Shown: positions 20,938 to 33,730 of the stretch, in pieces
Numbering within the stretch: position 1 is the stretch's first letter
Layout of the letters: every line of letters begins with the position of its first letter
Source: Metridium senile
Taxonomy: Eukaryota; Cnidaria; Anthozoa; Actiniaria; Metridiidae
Assembly: GCA_949775045.1 (NCBI GenBank)
Contig: OX459103.1
Location: 17,698,307 to 17,762,306, forward strand
Reading direction: 5' to 3'
DNA length: 64,000 nt
Program-made: the position numbers and the translations under genes
Notes under the pieces: generated by a model
Told to the model about the DNA's origin: nothing
The model's database searches: none
The model's input: the letters and a program-made list of their open reading frames with translations, nothing else

Positions 20938-22289
20938 AAGAGAGTTTTGACCGAAGAAGAACATAAACTCGAAGGACACAAAAACGAAGAAATTATACTA
21001 AAGAAAAGCAGAAAAGACTGATTCCAAAAGATCAAGAAAACCTATTTGTGGATACCTTCGTGGAAGAATATTAAAAGACTACAGCAATTCAAAAAAAAAA
21101 ATTGATAAAGAAGCGACCTTGTTTGTTATGAAAACTGTCTTCAAATCTTCCCTCGGCACAGTTTATTGAAGGATTTTCAAGCTTGGCAGTTGAACTATGA
21201 AGAATGTTTAAACCATCAAAATTCAAGTACATACATTTATTCGTCAAAATATGATCAATGTCATTGAAGAGAAGAAAACCTCAGGAAAATAATCACCGAT
21301 AAAGTAAGTTCAAGATTATTATTTGTTTCAAGTTTTTGAGAGAAAAAAAAAACTGTCTTAATTTGATATACCGAGCGTGAAAAAAAAAACCACCTCAAAA
21401 CTTGCAATAATTAAGCCTCAAAAAGGAAAAATTCGTTCTCTGTTTTATTATAGAAAGAAAAGAGAAAAGGTTTATCTCCATTTTATTTACTTTTTGAGAT
21501 AAAAACCGTACACGAAACGATGTTTGTGCATGTGTAAATTGTACTTTGGTCGATTGAAAGGTGTTTATTTATGTACTTTTTAAACCTCATAAACAGAAAA
21601 CATCAAAGATAAATTGAAATACAAACACAATTTAAATTGGTTGAATAACTTCTGTTTATTTAGCAATATTGACTATTTTATGCTTACTAAACGAGCTTTA
21701 TTTAGTAGTTTTTACTTCAAAGTCGAAAATGATGTTTTACACAAAGTTTTTCATAATAAAATACCTTGTTTTAAAATCCTTGTCTTTTCAAATCGATCTT
21801 GTGTTGGTAGAACTTATTCTTGAGGCTTTTAATTCCACTTGAAAATAATTTTTTGTTTTGTTTTGAAGATTTGCCATGACTACTTTTTAGTAAATCTAAT
21901 ACGATAAAAATGTTGTTTTTTTTACAAAGAAATGCTTTAAAATTTCCTTTTTTCCTTTTAATACATAGTTACCATTCTATTAAGGTCTAGTTCAAATAAT
22001 GTTTTTGTCAATTTGAAGCTCAAAATCTTGATTTTTCTCAGCGTTTTGTCTTGCTTTTGAAGCAAAAAGGTGCCTTGGCATTGCTGAAACGCGCCAAAAA
22101 TAGAACTTGTCACGTTGATTTGAAAAGATTGAAAAAACGCATAAAATTAAAATGACAACAACTCCATGGCCATTACACCATAGTTACATTTACTACAATT
22201 TTCTACTTACAGAAAAGTAATATCCATTGATAGTTTATCTATAAACTTGTTTTTAAAATCCTTTTTTGATGAAAAAACTTTGTGTCGAT

Positions 22290-24420
22290 GATAGGCATAG
22301 ATTGTTGTTTTGTTTACTGCTATAAAAGTTTGTATATAGATATCAGTCAACAAGCTTTACATATTTACAACATTTATATTGAACCGTAAACATCAACAGA
22401 GTAGATTGTTGTTTTGTTTACTGCTATAACAATTTGTATATAGATATCAGTCAACAAGCTTTACATATTTACAACATTTATATTGACATATTTATAGTAT
22501 TTTTATTGAACCGTAAACATCAACAGAGTAGATTGTTATTTTGTTTACTGCTATAATAATTTGTATATAGATATCAGTCAACAAGCTTTACATATTTACA
22601 ACATTTATATTGAACTGTAAACATCAACAGAGTAGATTGTTGTTTTGTTTACTGCTATAATAATTTGTATATAGATATCAGTCAACAAGCTTTACATATT
22701 TACAACATTTATATTGACATATTTATAGTATTTATATTGAACCGTAAACATCAACAGAGTAGATTGTTGTTTTGTTTACTGCTATAATAATTTGTATATA
22801 GATATCAGTCAACAAGCTTTACATATTTACAACATTTATATTGAACCGTAAACATCTACAGAGTAGATTGTTGTTTTGTTTACTGCTATAATAATTTGTA
22901 TATAGATATCAGTCAACAAGCTTTACATATTTACAACATTTATATTGAACTGTAAACATCAACAGAGTAGATTGTTGTTTTGTTTACTGCTATAATAATT
23001 TGTATATAGATATCAGTCAACAAGCTTTACATATTTACAACATTTATATTTACATATTTATAGTATTTTTATTGAACCGTAAACATCAACAGAGTAGATT
23101 GTTATTTTGTTTACTGCTATAATAATTTGTATATAGATATCAGTCAACAAGCTTTACATATTTACAACATTTATATTGAACTGTAAACATCAACAGAGTA
23201 GATTGTTGTTTTGTTTACTGCTATAATAATTTGTATATAGATATCAGTCAACAAGCTTTACATATTTACAACGTTTATATTGACATATTTATAGTATTTA
23301 TATTGAACCGTAAACATCAACAGAGTAGATTGTTGTTTTGTTTACTGCTATAATAATTTGTATATAGATATCAGTCAACAAGCTTTACATATTTACAACA
23401 TTTATATTGAACCGTAAACATCTACAGAGTAGATTGTTGTTTTGTTTACTGCTATAATAATTTGTATATAGATATCAGTCAACAAGCTTTACATATTTAC
23501 AACATTTATATTGAACTGTAAACATCAACAGAGTAGATTGTTGTTTTGTTTACTGCTATAATAATTTGTATATAGATATCAGTCAACAAGCTTTACATAT
23601 TTACAACATTTATATTGACATATTTATAGTATTTATATTGAACCGTAAACATCAACAGAGTAGATTGTTGTTTTGTTTACTGCTATAACAATTTGTATAT
23701 AGATATCAGTCAACAAGCTTTACATATTTACAACATTTATATTGAACCGTAAACATCTACAGAGTAGATTGTTGTTTTGTTTACTGCTATAATAATTTGT
23801 ATATAGATATCAGTCAACAAGCTTTACATATTTACAACATTTATATTGAACTGTAAACATCAACAGAGTAGATTGTTGTTTTGTTTACTGCTATAATAAT
23901 TTGTATATAGATATCAGTCAACAAGCTTTACATATTTACAACATTTATATTGACATATTTATAGTATTTATATTGAACCGTAAACATCAACAGAGTAGAT
24001 TGTTGTTTTGTTTACTGCTATAATAATTTGTATATAGATATCAGTCAACAAGCTTTACATATTTACAACAGTTATATTGAACCGTAAACATCTACAGAGT
24101 AGATTGTTGTTTTGTTTACTGCTATAATAATTTGTATATAGATATCAGTCAACAAGCTTCACATATTTACAACATTTATATTGAACTGTAAACATCAACA
24201 GAGTAGATTGTTGTTTTGTTTACTGCTATAATAATTTGTATATAGATATCAGTCAACAAGCTTTACATATTTACAACATTTATATTGACATATTTATAGT
24301 ATTTATATTGAACCGTAAACATCAACAGAGTAGATTGTTGTTTTGTTTACTGCTATAAAAGTTTGTATATAGATATCGGTCAACAAGCTTTAATTTACAT
24401 ATTTACAACATTTATATTGC
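22290..24420. repeat. Satellite array with higher-order structure, 19 units
   Basis: Nineteen copies of a ~104-bp unit containing AGATTGTTGTTTTGTTTACTGCTATAATAATTTG, ATAGATATCAGTCAACAAGC and TTTACATATTTACAAC. Some units carry an extra 24-bp TTGACATATTTATAGTATTTATA insert, making 128 bp. Reading left to right the long (L) and short (S) spacings run S L S L S S L S L S S L S S L S S L, so the later part is an S-S-L trimer. Diagnostic variants (ACATCTACAG versus ACATCAACAG, GAACTG versus GAACCG) follow the same periodicity. The array lies between the divergent ATPase and LRR genes. Confidence 0.93.
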
Positions 24421-25095
24421 ATGAACCGTATTTCATAATCTTTAGCAAAAATCTTGATAAATATAGTTGACTTATAGTCGAATATATATGTATATATCCC
24501 AGATTAATATTTCCCGTTTTTTTCTTGAGTAACCTTGAACAGTAAGAAATAGTATTTCTTTCACATACTATCAAATACGCCTACGTCATCACGTACAGTT
24601 TTTATGACCCGTGCACAAAAACTATATACTTGCACATATTGATGTTGTAAGAAAAAATTAAACTGGGAGCTCCGCTATTAGGTATTACCTAATTTGTATA
24701 TTAAGATATATCTACAGTTTGATTCAAACCGGATAGCGCGCCTATCGAATTTCAATGATTCAGCACTAACACTGCGCTACTAAACATCAAGATGTTCGTT
24801 GCACTACTTTTACTCTCTGGTATTACTTTTACTCGCGGTTATTCATGTGGGATATGCGAATGTTTTGAAATAGACGATGAACTCATCATGGATTGTTCTT
24901 CAGAACAGTTAACTTTGATTCCCTCTTTACCGAGTTCAAGTCATTCAAAAATCGTCTTGATAATACTTCAAAAGAACAACTTAACTTGTGAATCGTTGGA
25001 TCGTGGTATAAACAAACAAATCATTTGGATGGATTTAAGAAACAACCCGCTACTGAATTGCAACTGCATCTTAAAACTACAAATAAATGTAACTA

Positions 25096-25268
25096 GTTTT
25101 CAATTCTTTATCTCCAAAATTTGGGAAGAGATCCCAACACATATTAAAAAAATGAGCTCCTACTCCTTATTTAGAATCTGTTTCAAAATCTATTTGATGC
25201 AATCACAAATCTAGATTGTATATACACTTAATTATTACTTCGTGAAATATTAAGAGGGCGTCTCAGTA
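25096..25268 (+). mobile_element. LINE 3' fragment, first part
   Basis: The codons from about 25105 on (KIWEEIPTHIKKMSSYSLF..., stop 25212-25214) have the C-terminal signature of CR1/L2-like LINE ORF2 proteins and not LRR character. Start of the 3' UTR follows. The remainder of the UTR continues after the foldback element at 29269-29548. Confidence 0.6.
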
Positions 25269-26439
25269 AGAACGGACCACTCGGTCTGGGATCCAAAAAA
25301 CGATTTCCCTTATATTTCTACCATCGAAAGTACTATCTATCCTTATTACAAAACTGGACTTAGAATTGTTCTAAATAAAATATTTCGGCCGCTAGGCGAA
25401 TTTTCGTACATCGACCCAAAAACCGCCGAAGGACGCTGATTTTCAAGTTCGCAGAGGCCTACTTTCAAAGTCCGTTTTTTCGGCTTTTTCTTGAAATGAA
25501 AACTTATTTTTTGGGTCTAAACTATGGTTTGACGTCTCGTCTGACTAGAAAAAGCAAAATATTTCTTTAGGATGTACAAATTACGAAAAGTTTTTTTAAA
25601 TTTATCGAGGCTACTTTATGCGTGACACGAAAAGCAAAGATTAACGGGTCTAGAAAATTGCAAATTTCTCAAAAGTGCAACCTATCCCCGATATAAAACA
25701 TCATTCTACCTTGAGATGAGATGCTATTTAGTAGTTCTGTGCAATAAAATTTGTGGCACATTGCGTTTTGAAGAATTTGACGAAGCCCAAACTTGTACAT
25801 TTTTACAGATATTTCCTTGCGTGACACGACTTGCCGTTGAGTCTAGACAACGTCAATCCTTATAAAAAAATACAAAATAACAAATAATAGCTAGAAGTTT
25901 ATATTCAGGTGTTACTATCCGTCATAATTAGATATTTTAGCTCCATTTAAATTTTACCACAATAATGGTTTTTTTTTAATGAAACATTTGCATAATTATA
26001 TGTCAAAGTTAAGTCAAGTTGTCTAACAACATTCACATTTAAACTAAGTTTTATATTTAGAAAATCTTCATCTATTAATCAATGAAGCATGATTCTTATA
26101 TTAAGTTGGATAAAACCTGGATGGCTTTTAAATCTTTTCAAGTTATTTATTTTAACTGAGTTGTTTTATGAGATTATACAATTGTGCACGATATACAAAT
26201 ATGATTCACCATGATATATGTTTTATACTAAATATGCAAAATAGCGGTGAACTTTTTAATGTTTTAAAAGTCTGAATTAATATCTAAAGAGAATAAAGCC
26301 TTTCGATACAAAAATTTGTAAATTATCAATGATTTATTAAATACAGTACATGGCTGTCTTTGCCAAACTACTTTTGTCATGAATTATTATGACTTCAGAA
26401 ATGAAATTTACAAATTTACATTTTGTTAATTAGTTGTAC

Positions 26440-26502
26440 CAAGTTTGCAGTGAGTAAAACTATCGTGTTGCACCAAGTTTGCAGTGAGTAAAACTATCTT
26501 GT
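26440..26502. repeat. Tandem duplication inside the foldback element
   Basis: CACCAAGTTTGCAGTGAGTAAAACTATC follows TACCAAGTTTGCAGTGAGTAAAACTATC; two ~31-bp copies with few differences. Confidence 0.75.
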
Positions 26503-26984
26503 GAAATAATGGATTTTAGTCTTTGTAGTTATACAGGAGCTTGTAAAATACGCTGCTGGAGAGGAACTACAGAGTTGGTCAAGTTAAATGAATGTAATGA
26601 CGATATGTCAAACCAATCAACATAGGAAGCCAAACCACGCGCTCTAAGAATAACAAAATGTTAATTTTATTGGATCTTAAGATTCTCAGATCAACTTGTT
26701 GGGCTGCTTGTGCATAGACTATATACAAATATTTTCACTTAAAAAATTCGAAAGGGTGTTAACAAATACTCACGTGATCCAAATCGACAGTAACATTGAA
26801 AATCGACTTTCATTGCTTTTGACATGTCAACATTGATCACATGGCGATCCTTACAATGCTTTCTTGGTCCACTGTGCTGTGGATAGCGACAGGTTCTTGG
26901 TGCTCGCCAAAATCTTATTAAACTATGTCGATGACTAATACATATTTGCATATTGTTGATTTGGAGATGTCGTCTAAAACTCCA

Positions 26985-27242
26985 CACGAGTAAGGGCACT
27001 AGTAAACACGAGTGAACACGAGTAAACACAAGTGAACACGAGTAAACACGAGTGAACACGAGTAAACAAGAGTGAACACGAGTAAACAAGAGTGTACACG
27101 AGTGAACACGAATGAACACCAGTGAACACGAGTCGGAACACGAGGAAACACGAGTGAACACGATTGAACATGAGTAAACACGAGTGAGCACGAGTGTACA
27201 CGAGTGTACGCGAGTAAACATGAGCAACGAGTGAACACGAGT
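26985..27242. repeat. Imperfect decamer repeat ACACGAGTRA
   Basis: About 25 degenerate copies of GTGAACACGA / GTAAACACGA within the left half of the foldback element. A few copies also occur in inverse at 28206-28232 in the right half. ORFs read through it (Ser-Leu-Val-Phe-Thr-Arg-Val) are artefacts. Confidence 0.9.
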
Positions 27243-27922
27243 AGCAAAAATGAAATGAAATAATAAATGGATATGAAAAAAAAAGAAATAAAAATGAGAC
27301 AAATAGAAAAGAAAAAAATAAATAGCCAAAAAAATAGGCCCAACTAGACATGAATGTATCAAAGCTAGTGGTATTACTAAACATTTGAAAAATAGAATTA
27401 TAGTTTAATAAACAGAAATAAAACGAAGAAATAATAGGATTTTAATGAATTCATATTCAAAAATTATCGTTTCACAATTAATTACGGCAGTCCATGCAAA
27501 TGGACGTTAACAAATGCAGTATAATGTTAATATAATGCATCAAAAATTGAACTGGATTACATGTAATGAACTATATAAAATTTGAAATCACAATGTTTAA
27601 CAAATGTTTAAGGTGACTGGCTAATTTTGAAAATATTGTTAAACTCCAAAAGGCGTTCAAAAGTAGCCAATTACCTTAACGTATATAGCTATCAAATAGC
27701 AATGCAATCAAAATCCGGCTTTGGCTGTGATACAAGACAAATCAGGTGCAGGGTGTGCCATATTACCATTATGTCATATGTGTTCTTGTTCAATCCCATG
27801 GATTCTTTTAAAATAGGCGTAACACGTTTATTTATACTTTATGGAAACATTGTGATCTCAAACTTTATATAGTTAATTACAATCATTATCAATTTTCGAT
27901 GCATTAAATTGACATTATATAG

Positions 27923-28029
27923 CCTGTGAACGGTTCGAGGGGATTGGGGAGGGGAAGGGAGGGGAAGGCGATAGGAAAGGAAGGGGAAAGGCCCCCCTAC
28001 CTTCTCAATCCCATTGAACCGTTCACAGG
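27923..28029. mobile_element. Small G-rich snapback insertion inside the foldback loop
   Basis: CCTGTGAACGGTTC at the left end and GAACCGTTCACAGG at the right end are inverted repeats. Between them lies a purine stretch with four to five runs of four G (GGGGATTGGGGAGGGGAAGG...), a potential G-quadruplex. Confidence 0.6.
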
Positions 28030-29268
28030 ATAGGCATTATATTGTACTTTTTTTAAATGTGCATTTGCATACATTTGATACATTCATGCCTGTTTGGGCA
28101 TATTTTCGGGGGTTTTTTTCGTCTTTTTTTTTTCATTTCCATTATTTTCTCATTTCTATTTTTTTTTTCTTTCATTTTTTCTTTATTATCTTATTTTATT
28201 TTTTCACTCGTATTCACTCGTGTTATTACTCGTGTAAGAATCAAGTCGCTTTCTATCAATTCCGATTTTTTTTTTAAAGAAGAAAAAGAAAAATGGCATC
28301 ACCGCTATTTAGCGCATTTAGAGAAAAACATGCATCATGGTGAATCATATTTGTATCGTGCACAATTGTATAATCTCATAAAACAACTCAATTAAAATAA
28401 ATAAAATATTTAAAAAACATCCAGGTTTTATCCAACTTATAAATATGACAATCATGTTTCAAGATTAATAGACGAGGATTTTCTAGATATAAAACTTTGT
28501 TTAAATGTGAATATTGTTAGACAACTTGACTTCGGCATATAATTATGCAAATTGTTCATTAAAAAAAAACATTATTGTGGTAAAATTAAAATGGAGCTAA
28601 AATATATAATTATGACGGATAGTAACACCTGAAAATAAACTTGTAGCTATTATTTGTTATTTTTTTATTTGTTATAAGGATTGACGTTGTCTAGACTCAA
28701 CGGCAAGTCGTGTCACGCAAGTAAATATCTGTAAAAATGTACAAGTTTGGGCTTCGTCAAATTCTTCAAAACGCAATGTGCCACAAATTTTATTGCACAG
28801 AACTACTAAATAGCATCTCATCTCAAGGTAGAATGATGTTTTATATCGGGGATAGGTTGCACTTTTGAGAAATTTGCAATTTTCTAGACCCGTTAATCTT
28901 TGCTTTTCGTGTCACGCATAAAGTAGCCTCGATAAATTTAAAAAAACTTTTCGTAATTTGTACATCCTAAAGAAATATTTTGCTTTTTCTAGTCAGACGA
29001 GACGTCAAACCATAGTTTAGACCCAAAAAATAAGTTTTCATTTCAAGAAAAAGACGAAAAAACGGACTTTGAAAGTAGGCCTCTGCGAACTTGAAAATCA
29101 GCGTCCTTCGGCGGTTTTTGGGTCGATGTACGAAAATTCGCCTAGCGGCCGAAATATTTTATTTAGAACAATTCTAAGTCCAGTTTTGTAATAAGGATAG
29201 ATAGTACTTTCGATGGTAGAAATATAAGGGAAATCGTTTTTTGGATCCCAGACCGAGTGGTCCGTTCT

Positions 29269-29548
29269 TAATTGTTTATCAAATATTTCGCGAATTAATA
29301 AATTATTAATTTATTTTGACTCCCCCTTCTTGGTCTACATTTATTATTATAATTAATCTTTATTCAGTGGGTGGTTGTTGACTCGAAAGTTTATACTACT
29401 TCAACAACCACACACACTCTATTTATTATACTTTTTGATAACTTACTACATTTATATGTATTTCTATTTGTAATTATGTAAATTATTCATATTGTATTTT
29501 CTTTATTGTTATAATGTGTGTGAATAAAAAATTCAATTCAATTCAATT
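29269..29548 (+). mobile_element. LINE 3' UTR, second part
   Basis: AT-rich, without an ORF, ending AATAAAAAATTCAATTCAATTCAATTC, a short tandem tail of the kind that closes CR1/L2-type LINEs. TTCAATTCTT occurs both here at the end and near 25094, a possible target duplication. Confidence 0.55.
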
Positions 29549-32500
29549 CTTGTCCAGTAACAGCGTGGCTATCTTCAACACAGACTACTTCTCCTTCTAC
29601 TACTACTACTAATACTACAGTAAGCTTCTATTCTAAACTTCCAACTTCAACTAGTTTTACAACTTCACAATTTACTATGGAACATTACAATTCAAGTCAT
29701 GTTATATCTGACTGGATCAAATGGCTCGTTGCAAGCTCTTGTGGAACTTTGGTTTTACTATTAATTACTTGTGGTATAATGAAAATACGCGCTCGGGTTG
29801 TAAAGAAAATACAAACAAGATACAATTTTCAACTTGAAGTTTTAAACAACACTATAGAACAAGAAGAAGAAGATGAAGATGAGGAAGTGATTTTTGATAT
29901 TACTTCAGTTTAATATTACCATTTCATTTCTTAATATAAGTATAGTTACAGTTCTCACTAGAGTATGACAATCGATTATTTACAATAGTCTATTTTTGTA
30001 GGATAATTATCACATTCTAAACACTGAATTGGATACCTATAAGTTTTGCTTGAAAAACAACAACAAATAATCATTATGATTATATCAAAACAACTTGTAA
30101 AACTAAAAGTTATTTAAATTTCTAGAGGAATGGTGGTAATACCATCGTTTAAAACCTTTCGTTTAGGATAAAAATAGCTAAAACCATCTCTGACTTGAGT
30201 ATAGGTGTGCATAGTATTATTTACAACTCGAAATCCTTTGTTGATACCAGAACTATTTTGTTTACTTAAAAGAACATTCAAGTATTTTTCCTTATTTATT
30301 TCGTTTGTTTTCTTATTTATCCCTTTACAGGAAAACTTGTCAGATGAACCGAAACAGTAGTAGGTTTTGCTACATAGACCTATAATACCCTCTCCTTCCC
30401 ATTCTACTTTAAATAAACCTGGTGTTCGTTTATCATAGGCACGGTGTTCAGCTTTATCTGTTCGTGGAAACCAGTTGTTCTTATCCACTTGAAATTCTTC
30501 TCTAAGTTCATCTTTCACCAAACTTTCTACACTTTCTCCGAAAATGGCGATATATGCACTAAAAGAATGAAAAAAAAAAACATTTATATAAATATTGATG
30601 ATTTTCATACTAAAGTAAGTTTAACCCAACTCCTGTCATAGTATGTAACATTTTGTGTGTGTGTGTGAAATATACATATATAAATAATTACCTATCCGTA
30701 TCCATTTCACAGTATTGAAAGTCACTTCGATCCAAGTAGTGATCCATCATATCATAATAAAATTCCAACATTCGCAGTTTTGCATACTGATAACCAAAAA
30801 AAACAACTTGAATCGGTAGGTTCAAATTGATCTGTTTCTTCGCCGATTGAACTTCATAGGTGTTAACATCAATGGGGTCCAATTGACGAAAAAACGGTGA
30901 GTTTATCAGTGTGGAAACTTTTCGCTCATCACAGAACTTGATATCTCGGTGTTTTAGCTGATTGGTTATCGTCTTACCATAACTCGAGTTACCCACCTAC
31001 GAATAGAAATAAAAAAGAAATATGTAATTAATCAACGGTATCAAAGTTTATATTTCAATTTAACCTGCAATACAATTCTTTATTAGTATAGATAATATTT
31101 ATATAATTGTGAATTTTATCTCAATTAACTCACCAATTTCATGGTATCGGCCATGATAACTTTACTAGGATCAACATCCCCTGCCCTTCTCGCATCGGAT
31201 ACCGCCTCCCCAAATGACTTGAAACAAGCCTTGGGTGTATACTCAACTATTTGGTGTATATGGGTCACCTCAAGACCATGTTTCAAGTACCATTTGAGGA
31301 GGGGTGTAGCCAATAGGATATTTTTACCAAAGTAACTACCGATGAGGCTTCGACGTGGTCTTGACATCATCTCGTGTTCCTCGGCGAACTGTTGCATACA
31401 TTCTCCGATATCTTCCCGACTGATTTCTATGTTCTTGAATATCGGACACATTTCACTGAATTTATCTCTCAAATGTTCTGGTACTCGAATATCACACTCC
31501 ACCACTCCAAACAAGGAATCATTCACAACAGATAATAATATCTGTTCCTTTGTGAGGTTCCAACGATGGTCCAAGGGACGTTTGAACTCTGAGCACAAGA
31601 ACATTTGAAGGAGAGAATTCGTTCGTTTCATTTCTCGCCACCCACACTCCCATAGTTCAACAACATGGTAACCCTCTTTTCTGATGTAATCAGTATTTAC
31701 ACTAGTTTCTTCTCGCAACTCCACCATTGGTTTCTTTCTAACCACGTTGTATTCTTTACCTCTATTCAACTCACAATCGTGACCGTGAAAGAAGCACCCA
31801 TGGAACTGAAATACTGTCTGATTTTCTCTATCAAACCCATCTACCGGTAGTCGTCTGGCACCAATACGTTTTTCACTGTTGTTTAGTTGATGTCTGATAT
31901 GGATGTTGCGCTGATTAGATTCCCACGCCAACCACTCATCCGCCATTCTTCTCGAATGTTCTGGTTTGAATTGAGTTTCAGCTCGCCTCCGTGTGTATGA
32001 CCCAGTAGGCATATCTTGCATGATAGCCCACAAGTACAAAGCATTGGCGTCGTAACCAACAATATTCTTACAGGGCTTGGCCTCGAATCCCTTAGCGGTC
32101 ATCTCAGCCTCACGAATCTTAGTCTTCCCCACTTCATGATAGCGATGAAAAATAATACTGGGTCCACCCGTGTTGTTATTCCTGAACAGATCATACAAAT
32201 CCTTATTCTTTTCATTGAATAAGGAAAAGTAGGTCTGTTCATCAAGAAAATTGAATAGATATTTCAACGTCAGTCCGGGAACCGAAACTCCATTTTTGAA
32301 CATATCTATCCCCCTTTCACGCCAAAATATCAACATTTTTTTCACAGCCATCACAAAGGGTTCAACATCTAGATTGTTGTACCACTCTAAGAAATCGCGG
32401 AACGTTTGCATATCTTGTTCTATCCACACACGTTGACAATACTGATACTCTTCAACCGAGATGTTACTATTCTTTAAAGAAGAATGGAACGAACGGTGTG

Positions 32501-32560
32501 GTGGGAGGGAAGGATGATCTAACTTATCTAGACTGGTAACCCACTCGTAGGGGAAGAAAC

Positions 32561-32797
32561 CTAAAATGAATAAATAAATAAAAAATAATAATATAAAAAA
32601 ATAAAAAAATAAAAATAAATGAATGAATGAATAAAGAAAGAAAGAAAGAAAGAAAGAAAGAAATGAATAAATGAATGAATAAATAAATAAATAAATAAAT
32701 AAATAACTTGGAGTAATAAAAAAAAAATAATGAATGAAAAAAATGGATGAATGAATGAATGAATGGATGGATGGGTGAATGGATGAATGAGTAAATA

Positions 32798-32881
<84 letters not shown>

Positions 32882-32906
32882 AATAAAAAAAAATATATAT
32901 ATTTAC
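32561..32906. repeat. Microsatellite-filled POLB intron
   Basis: The 346-bp intron between KG and FFPYEW consists almost entirely of AAAG, AATG, AAAT and GGAT repeats. The long Phe/Leu/Ser-rich ORFs across it are translations of these repeats. Confidence 0.9.
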
Positions 32907-33727
32907 CTTTAGAAATTGGACACTCATAAGCCTTTAAAAACTGTGCGTAGCTAAACCCAGGAGCAAGGTAGTTTGTAATATCTAGGAACTTGAGATGTTC
33001 TGTTTTGAGACACATGGTATTGTTGTTGCGCTTGATAGTAAATTGTACTGCTTCATTCTCCACTAAGTAAGGTAGTATAAATTCTTTCACGGCGTTCAGA
33101 TCATATTTACCAGAATTGAACCCAAGGATCGGTAACTCTTTTAGGTAGGCCTCCAACTTCACCTAAGATATATTAAGATATATTTATTTCATAAAATGTG
33201 TAAATAGTTTATACCGAGATGAATGTGAGTGTTATATTAGTAAATTAGTAAGGTGTTTATAAGTAAGTTAGTACGTAAGTAAGATACTTGTTATGAATTA
33301 GTACATTATATTAGTATATTTTCATTAAAATTACCTTCAATTTAACCAGCGGATGCTTTTTCTTCTCGCTGTTTTCTTGAACATCCCTTTCTGCCAAAAT
33401 CGGTTCTCCAAGTTGCTGATCTAGGATACGATAAAAGTTGAGATCTTGATCATCACCATCACACTCGTCGTTAATAAAGGCCCGGTCTTCGTCGTTCTCT
33501 GATTCAATCTCTTCTTCTTCATTTTCATCATTGTCTACCACACTGATTCCACGTTCCTGCCATTCTTCGTCCGCCATTTCCACTAACATCGCAGCTAGTT
33601 CTTCTATATTATCATCCATACTATTAGACCCAATCTTCTCATCGATGGCCGCAAATACAGCTTCGAAGTCATTTGATAACAAACGATAACTTTCCTCACT
33701 TAATCCCACCAAATAAGCAATGAATTC

Positions 33728-33730
33728 TTA
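33728..33730 (-). other. Premature stop codon in POLB
   Basis: Read on the minus strand: GAG TTA CTT TAA GAA TTC ATT GCT. The frame is open on both sides over the 1,006-nt exon 33335-34340, and the exon's phases fit its neighbours, so this is a point mutation and not an exon end. Confidence 0.85.

Larger units (their letters stand above)
25269..29268. mobile_element. 4.0-kb foldback DNA element with ~1-kb TIRs
   Basis: TA at 25267-25268 and 29269-29270 flank an element starting AGAACGGACCACTCGG and ending with its complement. The inverted repeats (25269 to about 26252, and about 28299 to 29268) are closely similar, including CCGCCGAAGGACGCTGATTTTCAAGTTCGC. Weaker inverted similarity resumes at about 27230-27365 versus 28060-28270, each with ACGAGTGAACACG-type repeats. 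No transposase ORF is visible, so it is non-autonomous. It is inserted in the LINE 3' UTR. Confidence 0.88.
24792..29913 (+). pseudogene. Polinton LRR-type membrane glycoprotein, interrupted by nested transposons
   Basis: The 5' part (24792-~25095) encodes a signal peptide (MFVALLLLSGITFTRGYS), an LRRNT-like Cys cluster (CGICECF...MDCSSEQLTLIPSLP), an N-glycan-type NLT and an LRRCT-like NNPLLNCNC. The 3' part (about 29549-29913) resumes with SCPVTAW, a Ser/Thr-rich stalk, a TM segment (WLVASSCGTLVLLLITCGIM) and an acidic tail (EQEEEDEDEE). Between them lie a LINE tail and a 4.0-kb foldback element. The architecture is that of a type I surface glycoprotein; the role is unknown. Low conservation compared with capsid genes is expected for such a protein. 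I do not know a named family. Confidence 0.65.

Noticed and set aside
22290..24420. CRISPR array
   Set aside because: Units are contiguous ~104-bp satellite repeats without unique spacers, in a eukaryotic transposon.
26739..27384. Three overlapping minus-strand ORFs of Ser-Leu-Val-Phe-Thr-Arg-Val repeats
   Set aside because: They are produced by the ACACGAGTRA decamer array inside the foldback element and lack start context or domain content.
31125..32927. A single 600-residue polymerase ORF starting in a Phe/Leu/Ser-rich region
   Set aside because: The first ~120 codons are intronic microsatellite. The exon starts at 32560 after an AG acceptor, where KGFFPYEW continuity is found.
14576..33730. 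Stop-codon reassignment (only TAA and TAG interrupt the damaged Polinton ORFs)
   Set aside because: Intact genes of the same element, such as the major capsid protein, end at TAA, and host exons use normal stops. Independent nonsense mutations are simpler.
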